Shown here: positions 36,342 through 44,306 of the stretch, piece by piece
Layout: each line of letters begins with the position of its first letter
Numbering within the stretch: position 1 is the first letter of the stretch
DNA from: Candidatus Alistipes merdigallinarum
Lineage (GTDB): Bacteria; Bacteroidota; Bacteroidia; Bacteroidales; Rikenellaceae
Direction: 5' to 3'
Assembly: GCA_019119305.1 (NCBI GenBank)
Contig: DWXH01000024.1
Span: forward strand, 1-64,000
Length of the DNA stretch: 64,000 bases
Notes under the pieces: generated by a model
The model's database searches: none
What the model was told of the DNA's origin: nothing
What the model saw: the letters and a program-made list of their open reading frames with translations, nothing else
Translations under genes and position numbers: made by a program

Positions 36342-36581
36342 ATGAAATCGACAAATGCACCCCGAAACAAAAACCGCGATTTTGATTCGGAAGATTCAAT
36401 GAAACGAGCAGCAAAACTCGACCCCATCAAAAAAAGCGGGAAAGAACGGCACGCGCTTTACAGCCGACTCGATGACGACGAAGATTTCGAGCTGCAATCC
36501 CTGAAAAAACGGGAATCCGCATTCGACTACTTCGACGACGGAGACGAAAACGAGGAAGAAGACGAAGAACAAGAAAAATAG
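36342..36581 (+). CDS. small charged protein with acidic C-terminal tail, unknown function
   Basis: This 79-residue protein is not recognised. The first half is basic and hydrophilic (RNKNRD, KLDPIKKSGKERHALY). The second half is strongly acidic and ends in a run of Asp and Glu after FDYFDDGDENEE. There are no cysteines, no signal peptide and no membrane segment; it is probably disordered in the cell. Coding is supported by the strong terminator immediately after it (36605-36632) and by sensible spacing between dapF and the hydrolase gene. A possible weak promoter (ATTG at 36225-36228, TATCATTG at 36249-36256) precedes it. The polyanionic tail suggests a protein- or RNA-binding accessory role, which is speculation. 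Confidence 0.6.
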   Translation: MKSTNAPRNKNRDFDSEDSMKRAAKLDPIKKSGKERHALYSRLDDDEDFELQSLKKRESAFDYFDDGDENEEEDEEQEK

Positions 36582-36604
36582 CTTGTAACAGCCTACCGAT
36601 ACAC

Positions 36605-36632
36605 AATGGTCGCCCGACGGCGGCCATTTTTT
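36605..36632 (+). terminator. intrinsic terminator after the small acidic protein gene
   Basis: A 10-bp stem (AATGGTCGCC at 36605-36614 pairing with 36619-36628, one G-T pair) with a 4-nt loop runs into TTTTTT. Confidence 0.85.
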
Positions 36633-36671
36633 AGATAAACCATACCCCGATTCACCCCTAACCCTACTCCG

Positions 36672-37490
36672 ATGGAACAATTCGTCATGTCTGAACATAC
36701 GGCACTCCGCATCAGCGATTCGCAACAAGGCCAAACGGTCCTGGTCCTGTTGCACGGCTATCTGGAGTCGCTCGAAATTTGGGAAGATTTCACCAAACTG
36801 CTCTCTCCACACTACCGGATCGTCACCATGGACATTCCGGGCCACGGAATTTCGGAAGTCAAATCCGAGATTCATACGATGGAGTTCATCGCCGATGTCC
36901 TGCGCGGCGTACTCGACCAAAAACAGATCACGCACTGCTTTGTTGTCGGACACTCAATGGGCGGTTACGCAGCCGAAGCCTTTGCGGCCAAGTATCCCGA
37001 ACGGCTTCAGGGGCTGATCCTGTTCCATTCGTCGCCGAATGCCGACAGCGACTCGAAAAAAGAGGATCGCCGCCGGGAGATCGAACTGATCCGCCACGAC
37101 AAAAAAGAGCTGATCGCCCAGCTTTTTGCTCCCAAAGGATTCGCCCCGCACAACCGGAATCGGATGAAAAACCGGATCGAACAGTTGCAGGAGTTGATTG
37201 CAATGACCGATGACGAAGGGATCATCGCTTTGCTGAACGGGATGAGTGAACGGAGCGATATGAACGAAATGATGCGCAGACTCGCCGTTCCTCAACTCTT
37301 CATTTTTGGAAAGTACGACGAATTCATTCCGGTCGAACGGGCAGAAACCCTGATCAAAGCCCACCCGCAGGCGGAAATCGCATGGCTCGAAAACTCCGGC
37401 CACATGGGATTTCTCGAAGAGCCCGACACATCAGCTGAAATCCTCCGTTCGTTTATCAACCGGCACGGAGGAGTCGAAACGGTCCGCTGA
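36672..37490 (+). CDS. alpha/beta hydrolase
   Basis: This 272-residue cytoplasmic alpha/beta-hydrolase fold protein has the oxyanion HGY motif at about 28-30 (LLHGYLES) and the nucleophile elbow GHSMGG with S95. The likely acid is in FGKYDEFIP and the histidine in NSGHMGFLEEP. It resembles the broad group of esterases and MhpC/BioH-like C-C hydrolases. The cap region near 120-190 is charged. No neighbour suggests a pathway. It follows a terminator, so it has its own promoter, although no good consensus was found in the short upstream gap. Confidence 0.88.
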   Translation: MEQFVMSEHTALRISDSQQGQTVLVLLHGYLESLEIWEDFTKLLSPHYRIVTMDIPGHGISEVKSEIHTMEFIADVLRGVLDQKQITHCFVVGHSMGGYAAEAFAAKYPERLQGLILFHSSPNADSDSKKEDRRREIELIRHDKKELIAQLFAPKGFAPHNRNRMKNRIEQLQELIAMTDDEGIIALLNGMSERSDMNEMMRRLAVPQLFIFGKYDEFIPVERAETLIKAHPQAEIAWLENSGHMGFLEEPDTSAEILRSFINRHGGVETVR

Positions 37491-37607
37491 TCCAAACCCG
37501 GCAAGGCCGCTTATCTCAGCACAAAAAGGACAAGCGTTTCAGGCATCCATCTTCGTTGCCTTTGTTGATTGCACGCCCTTCTTTTGATTACACGCCTTCT
37601 TAAACAA

Positions 37608-37640
37608 ACGAGGGAGGATGCCGATCGCATCCTCCCTCGT
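37608..37640 (-). terminator. intrinsic terminator after the exported isomerase gene
   Basis: A perfect 14-bp stem (37608-37621 pairing with 37627-37640) with a 5-nt loop is followed on the minus strand by GTTTGTTT. It lies 37 bp after the stop codon of the leftward isomerase gene. It could also stop rightward transcription of the hydrolase gene, although the plus side has no T run. Confidence 0.75.
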
Positions 37641-37677
37641 CGTCCAATCATTCAGGAGAGACATTCCCCTGCATTTT

Positions 37678-38505
37678 TTACTTCAATGCATCGCAAACTC
37701 CGCGCAGATACCCGATTGACTCGGCCACTCCCGGCAACGGATTGTTACCGTCTTTTTCAAACTCCAGGCTGCACACTCCGGTATATCCGATCTTGCGAAG
37801 CGTCTTCACGATGGCCGGAATGTCCATCACCCCGCGTCCCATTTCGCATGTCTGTCCTGCTTTGGAAGCATGCGTTTCATCCTTGATGTGAATATCGAAA
37901 ATACGGTCCTTGTATTTTTTCAAATCCTCTACACAGCTGGCTCCGAAACGTGCCGTGTGCCCCAAGTCGAGACAAATTCCGATTCTCGGATCCAAATCCG
38001 CCACGTGAGCCATCACATCGGCCGCATCGGGGAAATAGGAGATATCGGGACCATGCGTATGAATCGCCATCTTGATATCGTACTCTTTCACCTTCTTATC
38101 AATATAAGGTAACAGTTCATAAGTCGGCACTCCGATAAAGATTCCGGTCCCATAACGTTTGACGTACTCGAAAGTCCGGTCCACGTCGGCCTCCGAATTC
38201 ATGTAGATCGGGCCGAGAATATATCCCTCAACACCCGCCGCAGCCAATTTCGCCTTAAAAGCATCGATCTGCTCCTGCGTACTGTTCAGAGGCAAATGAA
38301 AATCTTTGACACTCATATACTTGACCCCGATCTGATTCATCATTTTCAGCGTCTGGTCGATATCGAACGAACGGAACGAGAATCCGGCCACACCGATTTT
38401 CAACTCTTCGGATTTATGCTTCTCTACGAACTGAGCCGATGCCGTGCACGTTCCCAGTAAAAATGCCGCAAAAGCAAGCAGCGTGAAAAACTTGTTTCTT
38501 CTCAT
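37678..38505 (-). CDS. exported sugar phosphate isomerase/epimerase-family TIM barrel
   Basis: This 275-residue protein has a signal peptide (MRRNKFFTLLAFAAFLLGTCTASAQ) followed by an AP-endonuclease-2/xylose-isomerase-like TIM barrel. Metal-site positions fit PRIGICLDLGHTARFG (Asp/His), IHIKDETHASKAG, and CSLEFEKDG at the end. Because it is exported, the substrate cannot be a cytosolic sugar phosphate, so an isomerase or lyase acting on a free or keto sugar is more likely. It lies 62 bp after the lipoprotein glycosidase gene on the same strand and is followed by a good terminator, so the two form a small operon. Function on glycans released by the partner is inferred. Confidence 0.82.
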   Translation of the reverse strand: MRRNKFFTLLAFAAFLLGTCTASAQFVEKHKSEELKIGVAGFSFRSFDIDQTLKMMNQIGVKYMSVKDFHLPLNSTQEQIDAFKAKLAAAGVEGYILGPIYMNSEADVDRTFEYVKRYGTGIFIGVPTYELLPYIDKKVKEYDIKMAIHTHGPDISYFPDAADVMAHVADLDPRIGICLDLGHTARFGASCVEDLKKYKDRIFDIHIKDETHASKAGQTCEMGRGVMDIPAIVKTLRKIGYTGVCSLEFEKDGNNPLPGVAESIGYLRGVCDALK

Positions 38506-38567
38506 GACTTTGATGGATTAAATTAAACTATTTGAATAAATCGTAATAACCGTCCCTTACTGCCTCG

Positions 38568-40670
38568 CTAAGGCATTCGCTGGAATCCTTCGCATCGGAC
38601 TTTCCAGAATCCGTTATCGGGGAAACCGGGCGCATCATCATCCCCGGAACCATCCCAACCGCCCGCCATCATGGCGACTGCCGTCAACAATGCCCCGTTG
38701 GAAGGCATATAGGGGAACGGCCCTCCGGTCGCAAGTCCGTGCGCATCGAACTGAAATCCGGGCGCATCGTACAACAACATCTCCACAGCCTGTTCGGGAC
38801 GACCGGTACGGGCCGCAGCCATAGCCAACATCGGGAAATCCCATCCCCACGTCCGATCGAAATTCCATGTCGAGAGCACTTTATCCAATGTCCGGTTCAA
38901 CACGGTCGTATCCACCCCGTCTCCAGGTAGCATGCCCAACACTCCGATCAATGCCGGGTGATCGAACGCATACTGCTCCCACATCCGATCAATACCTTCG
39001 CAGGTCTCATAAAGCCCATCCTTTTGCGGCAACGGAGCCAAACGATTCAACACATCCTGCCACTTTTCATTCGGCTCCATCTCCAGACGATCGAGCCACT
39101 GCTGCGCCGTCCGTAATCCGAACCGCCAATAACCGAGTTCGAACGTCGGATCACAAGTCGTCTTCGGATCGGTATTTTCCGATACAATATACATCGGGGG
39201 GCCCAAGACATAACGGCCGGATGTAGAATCGAGCTGCGCATAATCCGCCATAAAATCGGCTGTTTCAATCACTATATCTTTCCATTTGTGCAGCGTTTCG
39301 TCCGACGGATAGAGCCGATAATTCAACTCCGCAAAATAGATCGGATGGGGTTGCTGCCAAATCAACAACGCATGGATCGGATGGGGCCAGTCCCGATCGA
39401 TGTCTGCCGTACACTTCGGCCAACGCACACCGCGATAACCCTGCTCCGCCGCCCGCTGTTTCGATGTCGGCAAAAAATCGGAGTAGACTCCGAGGCTCCT
39501 TTCCGCCAGCGGCCAACGGTTCCATAATCCGTTGTGCACCAGATGCCACCACATCATTTCAAAGTGGAACCGACCGTACCAACCGTTATTGACCAAACCG
39601 CTCTCTTGAGGAGGCAACGTCCCGGAAGCATTGATCCGCATCAGATACTGCGACAGAACAATCCTTCGTTCCAACTCCTTCCAGCGGGGATCCCGGCTTT
39701 CAGAGAGATCGATCGTCGCACCCGAACGCCAAAAATCGACCCAACATTTCCGGCTGAACGCAAGGGTTCTTGCCGCCGAGGGCAACCGGGTTTCGTCTTT
39801 TTCAGGAGAGAATGCACAAACAAAACCGAAAGTCTCCTGTTTCGGCATCAGATAGATACGATGGGGTGAGGATACCGTATCGCCCGAGATAAATTCACCC
39901 CGACCGCTCCAGCCTACCGATACATAATAGCAGGTCGAATCCATTTCCCGAAACAGATCAACCCGATGATCCGATCGGGAGATGATCTCTGTCTTATGGG
40001 CTTCCGGATGCGACCAGTCACCCACATAATCCGCAAAACAGGCACCGTCGGCATAAGGAAAATCGAACCGGACATAGAGCTGTCCCGAACGTATCAACGG
40101 TGATTTGACCCGAACGGCAAGCATGTCCCGTTCCGGATGACACGCCGTCTCCACCTCGACCGGTGTCCCCTCTATTTCGAATCGGCTGAAAATCGTTCCG
40201 TGATACAGGTCGATCCGTTGTTCGCTACGCTGGAGATCGCTCTCCTTTACCTCCGTCCCATCTTTTTTCTTCAATACAAAGCCGATCCGGCCCAAATTGA
40301 TGCGATGAGGATTTCCCGCAAGCCATTGCGACAATTCCGGCTGCGCCTCGTTCGGCATATTGTACCGCACGGGACGTCCGTGCGTATCCCACGTATCCCC
40401 CTCAAATCGTACATCGGCCAAACTGTCTGTCAACGGGAAAGAGTGCCAGCCCCACTGGGCCATCGTATTGAACGGAACAAATGTCTGCAACCCGGTAATA
40501 TCGGCACCAAAGGCAAATTCTCCGTTTCCGACCTGGGCCGGACTCTTCGGATCGGTCTGGGTCGTAATCACATCGTGACGACGGACCAGCGCTTCCCGAT
40601 CGATATCGGAACACCCCGCCGCTCCGTACAAACATGCAGCTAACAACAAATACATCGGAATCTTTTTCAT
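38568..40670 (-). CDS. lipoprotein glycoside hydrolase, (alpha/alpha)6-barrel type (GH65/GH95-like)
   Basis: This 700-residue protein begins with a lipoprotein signal peptide (cysteine C20 in YGAAGC). The N-terminal beta-sandwich begins with AQVGNGEFAFGADITGLQTF, a pattern shared with GH65, GH95 and related six-hairpin enzymes. The catalytic barrel probably starts near residue 330 (LSQYLMRINASGTLPPQESGL) with FHFEMMWWH, WPHPIHALLIWQQPHPI, and DPTFELGYWRFGLRTAQQWL, followed by WDFPMLAMAAARTG. The aromatic, acid-rich segments fit an inverting glycosidase. The exact GH family was not recognised with confidence. Downstream sits an exported TIM-barrel isomerase, suggesting periplasmic sugar processing at the outer membrane or in the periplasm. 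Confidence 0.7.
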   Translation of the reverse strand: MKKIPMYLLLAACLYGAAGCSDIDREALVRRHDVITTQTDPKSPAQVGNGEFAFGADITGLQTFVPFNTMAQWGWHSFPLTDSLADVRFEGDTWDTHGRPVRYNMPNEAQPELSQWLAGNPHRINLGRIGFVLKKKDGTEVKESDLQRSEQRIDLYHGTIFSRFEIEGTPVEVETACHPERDMLAVRVKSPLIRSGQLYVRFDFPYADGACFADYVGDWSHPEAHKTEIISRSDHRVDLFREMDSTCYYVSVGWSGRGEFISGDTVSSPHRIYLMPKQETFGFVCAFSPEKDETRLPSAARTLAFSRKCWVDFWRSGATIDLSESRDPRWKELERRIVLSQYLMRINASGTLPPQESGLVNNGWYGRFHFEMMWWHLVHNGLWNRWPLAERSLGVYSDFLPTSKQRAAEQGYRGVRWPKCTADIDRDWPHPIHALLIWQQPHPIYFAELNYRLYPSDETLHKWKDIVIETADFMADYAQLDSTSGRYVLGPPMYIVSENTDPKTTCDPTFELGYWRFGLRTAQQWLDRLEMEPNEKWQDVLNRLAPLPQKDGLYETCEGIDRMWEQYAFDHPALIGVLGMLPGDGVDTTVLNRTLDKVLSTWNFDRTWGWDFPMLAMAAARTGRPEQAVEMLLYDAPGFQFDAHGLATGGPFPYMPSNGALLTAVAMMAGGWDGSGDDDAPGFPDNGFWKVRCEGFQRMP

Positions 40671-40792
40671 TCCGTCCTCCCCGTTTTACCTCTATTCTTT
40701 TTATTGACCGCAACTCGCGTCTGTTCCTCCACTCCAACATCTGCCTCCCAACGGTCCTGCATCCACACGCAGGCCACTCCGACCGGACCAGA

Positions 40793-41482
40793 TCAAATGT
40801 CGTCGGAATTGAACCGATAGCCGAGCCGCTTACCGGTCTGCAATTTCGAGTTCTCGATTTTGGTATTGAACTGATCCATCGTAACGATCTTCACCGTATC
40901 GTATGGAGGTACCAACAGATCGAAATCGAGCGCATAATCGATCGCATGCTCGATAATCCCGAGCAAAGCTCCGCGATCGATCGCTGCAGATCCGAACGAC
41001 TGCCACTTCTGCGTTTGTCTTTTCCCCTCGACAAAAAACTGCATATCCTTGTTGATAAAGATCCGGCCGATCAAATATCCTTCATCCTCCGTCCGGTTGT
41101 AACGGAATGAATCGAACAGGAAATTATAGATGTTGATCATTCCGCAGTATGAATTGGTCCGATCTTCTTGCAGATAGGAATTCTGCCACACCGGATGTTC
41201 CCGATTAAACTCGAAAATATTGCTGTGCATATTGAAGAGCAGGATATCGTCAGCGATTTGAAGCTGGGCTTCGAACTTACCGCGATCACGGTATTCGATC
41301 TTCACCTCCTCTTTCCCCTCCTCCTCCAAAATATCATCGACATCGGAAGAGATTTCATGCAAAACCTCTTTCAACCTGCCGAAAACGGAAAAAGTGTTGT
41401 CAAAAATTTTTTGGTTCAAGTGCGCTTTACTGCTCAACTTGTCGATAATGGAGTGTCTGATACTCTCTGGATCACCGTCCAT
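40793..41482 (-). CDS. conserved hypothetical protein of unknown function, co-transcribed with LysM glucosaminidase
   Basis: This 229-residue soluble protein is not recognised. It has no signal peptide, transmembrane segment or cysteine motif. It starts with a helical charged region (SIIDKLSSKAHLNQKIFDNTF, LKEVLHEISSDVDDILEEEGKEEVKIEYRD in broken form). The middle has FNMHSNIFEFNREHPVWQNSYLQEDR and DSFRYNRTEDEGYLIGRIFINKDMQFFVEGKR in broken form, suggesting an alpha/beta domain. It ends with KLQTGKRLGYRFNSDDI. Codon use resembles the neighbours. The ATG at 41482 was chosen; an upstream TTG would run into the glucosaminidase region. It lies 65 bp behind the glucosaminidase gene on the same strand and probably shares its promoter. 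Confidence 0.65.
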   Translation of the reverse strand: MDGDPESIRHSIIDKLSSKAHLNQKIFDNTFSVFGRLKEVLHEISSDVDDILEEEGKEEVKIEYRDRGKFEAQLQIADDILLFNMHSNIFEFNREHPVWQNSYLQEDRTNSYCGMINIYNFLFDSFRYNRTEDEGYLIGRIFINKDMQFFVEGKRQTQKWQSFGSAAIDRGALLGIIEHAIDYALDFDLLVPPYDTVKIVTMDQFNTKIENSKLQTGKRLGYRFNSDDI

Positions 41483-41547
41483 AATTCTGTTATGTGATTT
41501 ATTTGGTAATTGGATATTCCTAATCGTCCTTTTCAATTAAACAGACC

Positions 41548-42525
41548 TTACATCAACCGGATCTGTTGTCCTTCCGTAACCGGAGACTGTGCATCCCGAC
41601 GGTTTATCTTGCAAAGGTTCTTCAAACGGATACCGTACATCTGGGAGATGCTGTGGAGCGTCTCTCCGGCCTTGGCCACATGGATCACCTTCCCATTCGC
41701 ACTGCGTTTACCCTTCGGGCGGATATAAAGCATGTCGCCAGGCTTGATCGTGGTGTTGGGTTGCAAATCGTTATAACGCGTCAACTTTTTGACCGAAACT
41801 CGAGTCTCGGCAGCGATTCCCTCGGGCGTATCGCCATTCTGCACTACAATAAACAGACTTCCGTTGTTACGGTATACCGTATGTTTCCCGTTCTGTCCGA
41901 GTACAGAAACCGCGTAATTGTCCACATCGATCACATCAACCACTGCAGGAATCTCTACTACCTGACTCTGCACATCGTCCGCAACAGTCTCCTTTTCCGG
42001 TAATTCTTGACCTTCGTCCAAGAGATAAAGCTTTTCATCTTCAATAATCCCGATCAATAAATCAGCATATTTGGGATTCGTAGCGTAACCTGCTTTCTGA
42101 AGCCCCTTTGCCCAGCCCCGATAATCGGTAGGGTCGAGCTCAAAAAGCGCCTGATAACGTTCCGACTGATCCAGAAATTCCGAATGATCGTGATAGGAAG
42201 CCTCTGCCGAAGCATATTTCCGGAAACATTCGTCCGGCGCATCATCCGTATGAGCGATCGTTTCCCCTCTCCAATTACTTTTACACTTGATTCCGAAATG
42301 GTTGTTTCCTTCACGGGCCAGACGGCTGTTTCCGTCATCGGACTCAAGCAAAGCCTGAGCGAGTTTGACACTCGCCGGAATCCCATAGAGATCCATCTCC
42401 TCGACCGCCAACGCCTTATATTTGTCGATGTATTCGGCCCTCGTCATTCTTTTTTGGCCATAGAGAGTCGGAACCATCATCCCGATCAGGACGAATACCG
42501 CTACGAATTTTCCTATTTTTTTCAT
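41548..42525 (-). CDS. glucosaminidase-domain protein with two LysM repeats
   Basis: This 325-residue secreted peptidoglycan hydrolase starts with a signal peptide (MKKIGKFVAVFVLIGMMVPTLYGQ). Residues of about 28-175 are a GH73 N-acetylglucosaminidase-type domain: IPASVKLAQALLESDDGNS has the catalytic-type glutamate in LLES, then GNNHFGIKCKSNW and GWAKGLQKAGYATNPKYADLL. Two LysM modules follow, near 220-265 (VQNGDTPEGIAAETRVSVKKL) and 280-325 (VAKAGETLHSISQMYGIRLKNL), which bind peptidoglycan. It acts on the glycan strand in growth or division. A consensus promoter at 42551-42582 serves it, and the next gene on this strand is the unknown 229-residue protein. Confidence 0.92.
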   Translation of the reverse strand: MKKIGKFVAVFVLIGMMVPTLYGQKRMTRAEYIDKYKALAVEEMDLYGIPASVKLAQALLESDDGNSRLAREGNNHFGIKCKSNWRGETIAHTDDAPDECFRKYASAEASYHDHSEFLDQSERYQALFELDPTDYRGWAKGLQKAGYATNPKYADLLIGIIEDEKLYLLDEGQELPEKETVADDVQSQVVEIPAVVDVIDVDNYAVSVLGQNGKHTVYRNNGSLFIVVQNGDTPEGIAAETRVSVKKLTRYNDLQPNTTIKPGDMLYIRPKGKRSANGKVIHVAKAGETLHSISQMYGIRLKNLCKINRRDAQSPVTEGQQIRLM

Positions 42526-42550
42526 GTAATTTATCGATATATGCTTCGGA

Positions 42551-42596
42551 CAAAAATAACATTTTCTTGTAATTTGCGCAAAAATCTTTAGCTTTG
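42551..42596. promoter_or_regulatory. interlocked divergent promoters for the glucosaminidase and DUF4254 operons
   Basis: Minus strand: TTTG (42579-42582), 20 bp, TATTTTTG (42551-42558), a perfect consensus match. Plus strand: CTTG (42566-42569), 19 bp, TAGCTTTG (42589-42596), one mismatch. The minus -33 box lies between the plus -33 and -7 boxes, so polymerase cannot occupy both at once. Confidence 0.7.
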
Positions 42597-42614
42597 TACA
42601 TAAACTTTAATCGT

Positions 42615-43223
42615 ATGGCCATGTTTACGACTCAAAGCAACAGAATATTTTCGCAGGTTATTGCCGATTATCATCGGACAGACCATGTGGATACTCCTAT
42701 CAACAACCCATATAAAAACGGTTCGATCGAATATTTGTTATACTTGAAAAATTGGATCGACACGGTACAATGGCATTTGGAAGATATCATCCGCGACCCC
42801 GGAATAGACCCAGCTGTCGCCCTGCAAATCAAACGGCGTATCGACCGGTCGAACCAAGAGCGCACCGATATGGTAGAATACATCGACAGCTATTTTTTAG
42901 ACCTTTATAAAGATGTCGCCGTACGACCCGATGCCACAATCAATACGGAAAGCCCCGCATGGGCCATCGATCGGCTCTCGATCCTGGCACTGAAAATCTA
43001 CCACATGGCACAAGAGGTCAACCGCAAAGATGTTTCACAAAGCCATATTGAATCCTGCAGCAAAAAGTTGGAAATATTGAAACAACAACAAATCGATCTT
43101 TCCACTGCCATCGATCAACTGCTCGACGACATCGCTGCCGGACGCAAATACATGAAAGTATACAAACAGATGAAAATGTACAACGATCCGGAACTCAATC
43201 CGGTTCTGTACGCTTCGAAATAG
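42615..43223 (+). CDS. DUF4254 family protein
   Basis: This 202-residue protein has no signal peptide or membrane segment and is predicted largely helical. It matches DUF4254, a Bacteroidota family of unknown function that is often next to a family 9 glycosyltransferase, as here. Landmarks are NRIFSQVIADYHRTDHVDTPINNPY in two parts and SIEYLLYLKNWIDTVQWHLEDIIRDP, then PAWAIDRLSILALKIYHM. The ATG at 42615 follows from the promoter at 42566-42596; an in-frame ATG at 42621 is also possible. It is coupled to the GT9 gene, which starts 2 bp after its stop. A function in lipopolysaccharide or capsule assembly is inferred from the partner. Confidence 0.85.
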   Translation: MAMFTTQSNRIFSQVIADYHRTDHVDTPINNPYKNGSIEYLLYLKNWIDTVQWHLEDIIRDPGIDPAVALQIKRRIDRSNQERTDMVEYIDSYFLDLYKDVAVRPDATINTESPAWAIDRLSILALKIYHMAQEVNRKDVSQSHIESCSKKLEILKQQQIDLSTAIDQLLDDIAAGRKYMKVYKQMKMYNDPELNPVLYASK

Positions 43224-43225
43224 AG

Positions 43226-44305
43226 ATGGATCAAATTCCCCATTCGGCTTCCCTGCGTTTACTGGTCATCCGGTTGTCGGCCATGGGCGATGTAGCTATG
43301 GTCGCACCTGTATTGGCTGCTTTACGCAAAAACTACCCGAATCTCCAGATTACCATGCTCACCCCGAAATTTCTGCAACCGTTCTTTCGGGAGGTGGGTG
43401 AAATGCACTTTTTTTCGCCCGATCTGAAAAACCGCCACAAAGGCATTAGAGGGTTGCTGCGTTTAGGACGCGATATCGGCCGTTTCGACATGGTCGCCGA
43501 TCTGCATGATGTATTGCGCAGCAAAGGCTTGTGTAAATTGCTCCGATGGGAAGGGGCAAAAATCGAGCGGATCGACAAGGGCCGGGCAGAAAAGAAGGCA
43601 CTGACCGCACCAAAGGATAAAATCAAGGTCCAGCTCAAAACGACAATCGAACGCTACCGGGACGTTTTTGTCCGGCTCGGATTCGATTTGCCTCAAATCC
43701 CGCTACCCCAACGCATCCACTATCCGATGAGCCCGGAAACCCGCTCTTTAGCCGGTGAGCGAAATCGCTTTTGGCTCGGCGTCTCCCCGTTCGCCCAACA
43801 CGAAGGAAAAATTTATCCGCCCCAGATGATGCGAGAGGTAATTTTACGGTTGGCGGATATTCCCGATTCCCGGATTTTTATTTTCGGCGGCGGGGCGTCG
43901 GAAAAACAGTTCGCAGAGGAGACCGCAACCCTCAAAGAGAACATCGTATCGGCCATCGGACAGATCAAACTGGGCCAGGAGATGGAACTGATCTCGAATC
44001 TGGACCTCATGGTCAGCATGGACTCTTCGGCCCTACACATGTCGTCGCTGGTCGGATTACCGGTCGTATCCGTTTGGGGTGCAACTCATCCGTTTGCCGG
44101 TTTTTACGGATTCGGGCAAGATCCGAAATTAGCCGTACAGATCGATTTGGCATGCCGTCCCTGCTCAGTATACGGGAACAAACCGTGCCTAACCGGCGAT
44201 TATCGGTGTATGACAAGTATCGACCCGAACAGGATCGTTGAAAAAGTGTGCGATTTTCTGCATGTTTCCCTTCCTGACAAGGATGGTGTCGGATCGGAAA
44301 AATAA
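43226..44305 (+). CDS. glycosyltransferase family 9 (heptosyltransferase-like)
   Basis: This 359-residue protein is a GT-B fold ADP-heptose:LPS heptosyltransferase-like enzyme. LRLLVIRLSAMGDVAMVAPVL at the N-terminus is the GT9 acceptor-side signature with the conserved Asp. The C-terminal half has GVSPFAQHEGKIYP, FGGGASEKQFAE, and MVSMDSSALHMSSLVGLPVVSVWGATHPFAG in parts, the donor-binding region. PCSVYGNKPCLTGDYRCM near the end, with four cysteines, is typical of the Bacteroidota subgroup. It probably adds a sugar to LPS core; the donor need not be heptose in this phylum. It is coupled to DUF4254 upstream and overlaps the next gene start. Confidence 0.9.
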   Translation: MDQIPHSASLRLLVIRLSAMGDVAMVAPVLAALRKNYPNLQITMLTPKFLQPFFREVGEMHFFSPDLKNRHKGIRGLLRLGRDIGRFDMVADLHDVLRSKGLCKLLRWEGAKIERIDKGRAEKKALTAPKDKIKVQLKTTIERYRDVFVRLGFDLPQIPLPQRIHYPMSPETRSLAGERNRFWLGVSPFAQHEGKIYPPQMMREVILRLADIPDSRIFIFGGGASEKQFAEETATLKENIVSAIGQIKLGQEMELISNLDLMVSMDSSALHMSSLVGLPVVSVWGATHPFAGFYGFGQDPKLAVQIDLACRPCSVYGNKPCLTGDYRCMTSIDPNRIVEKVCDFLHVSLPDKDGVGSEK

Positions 44306-44306
44306 A

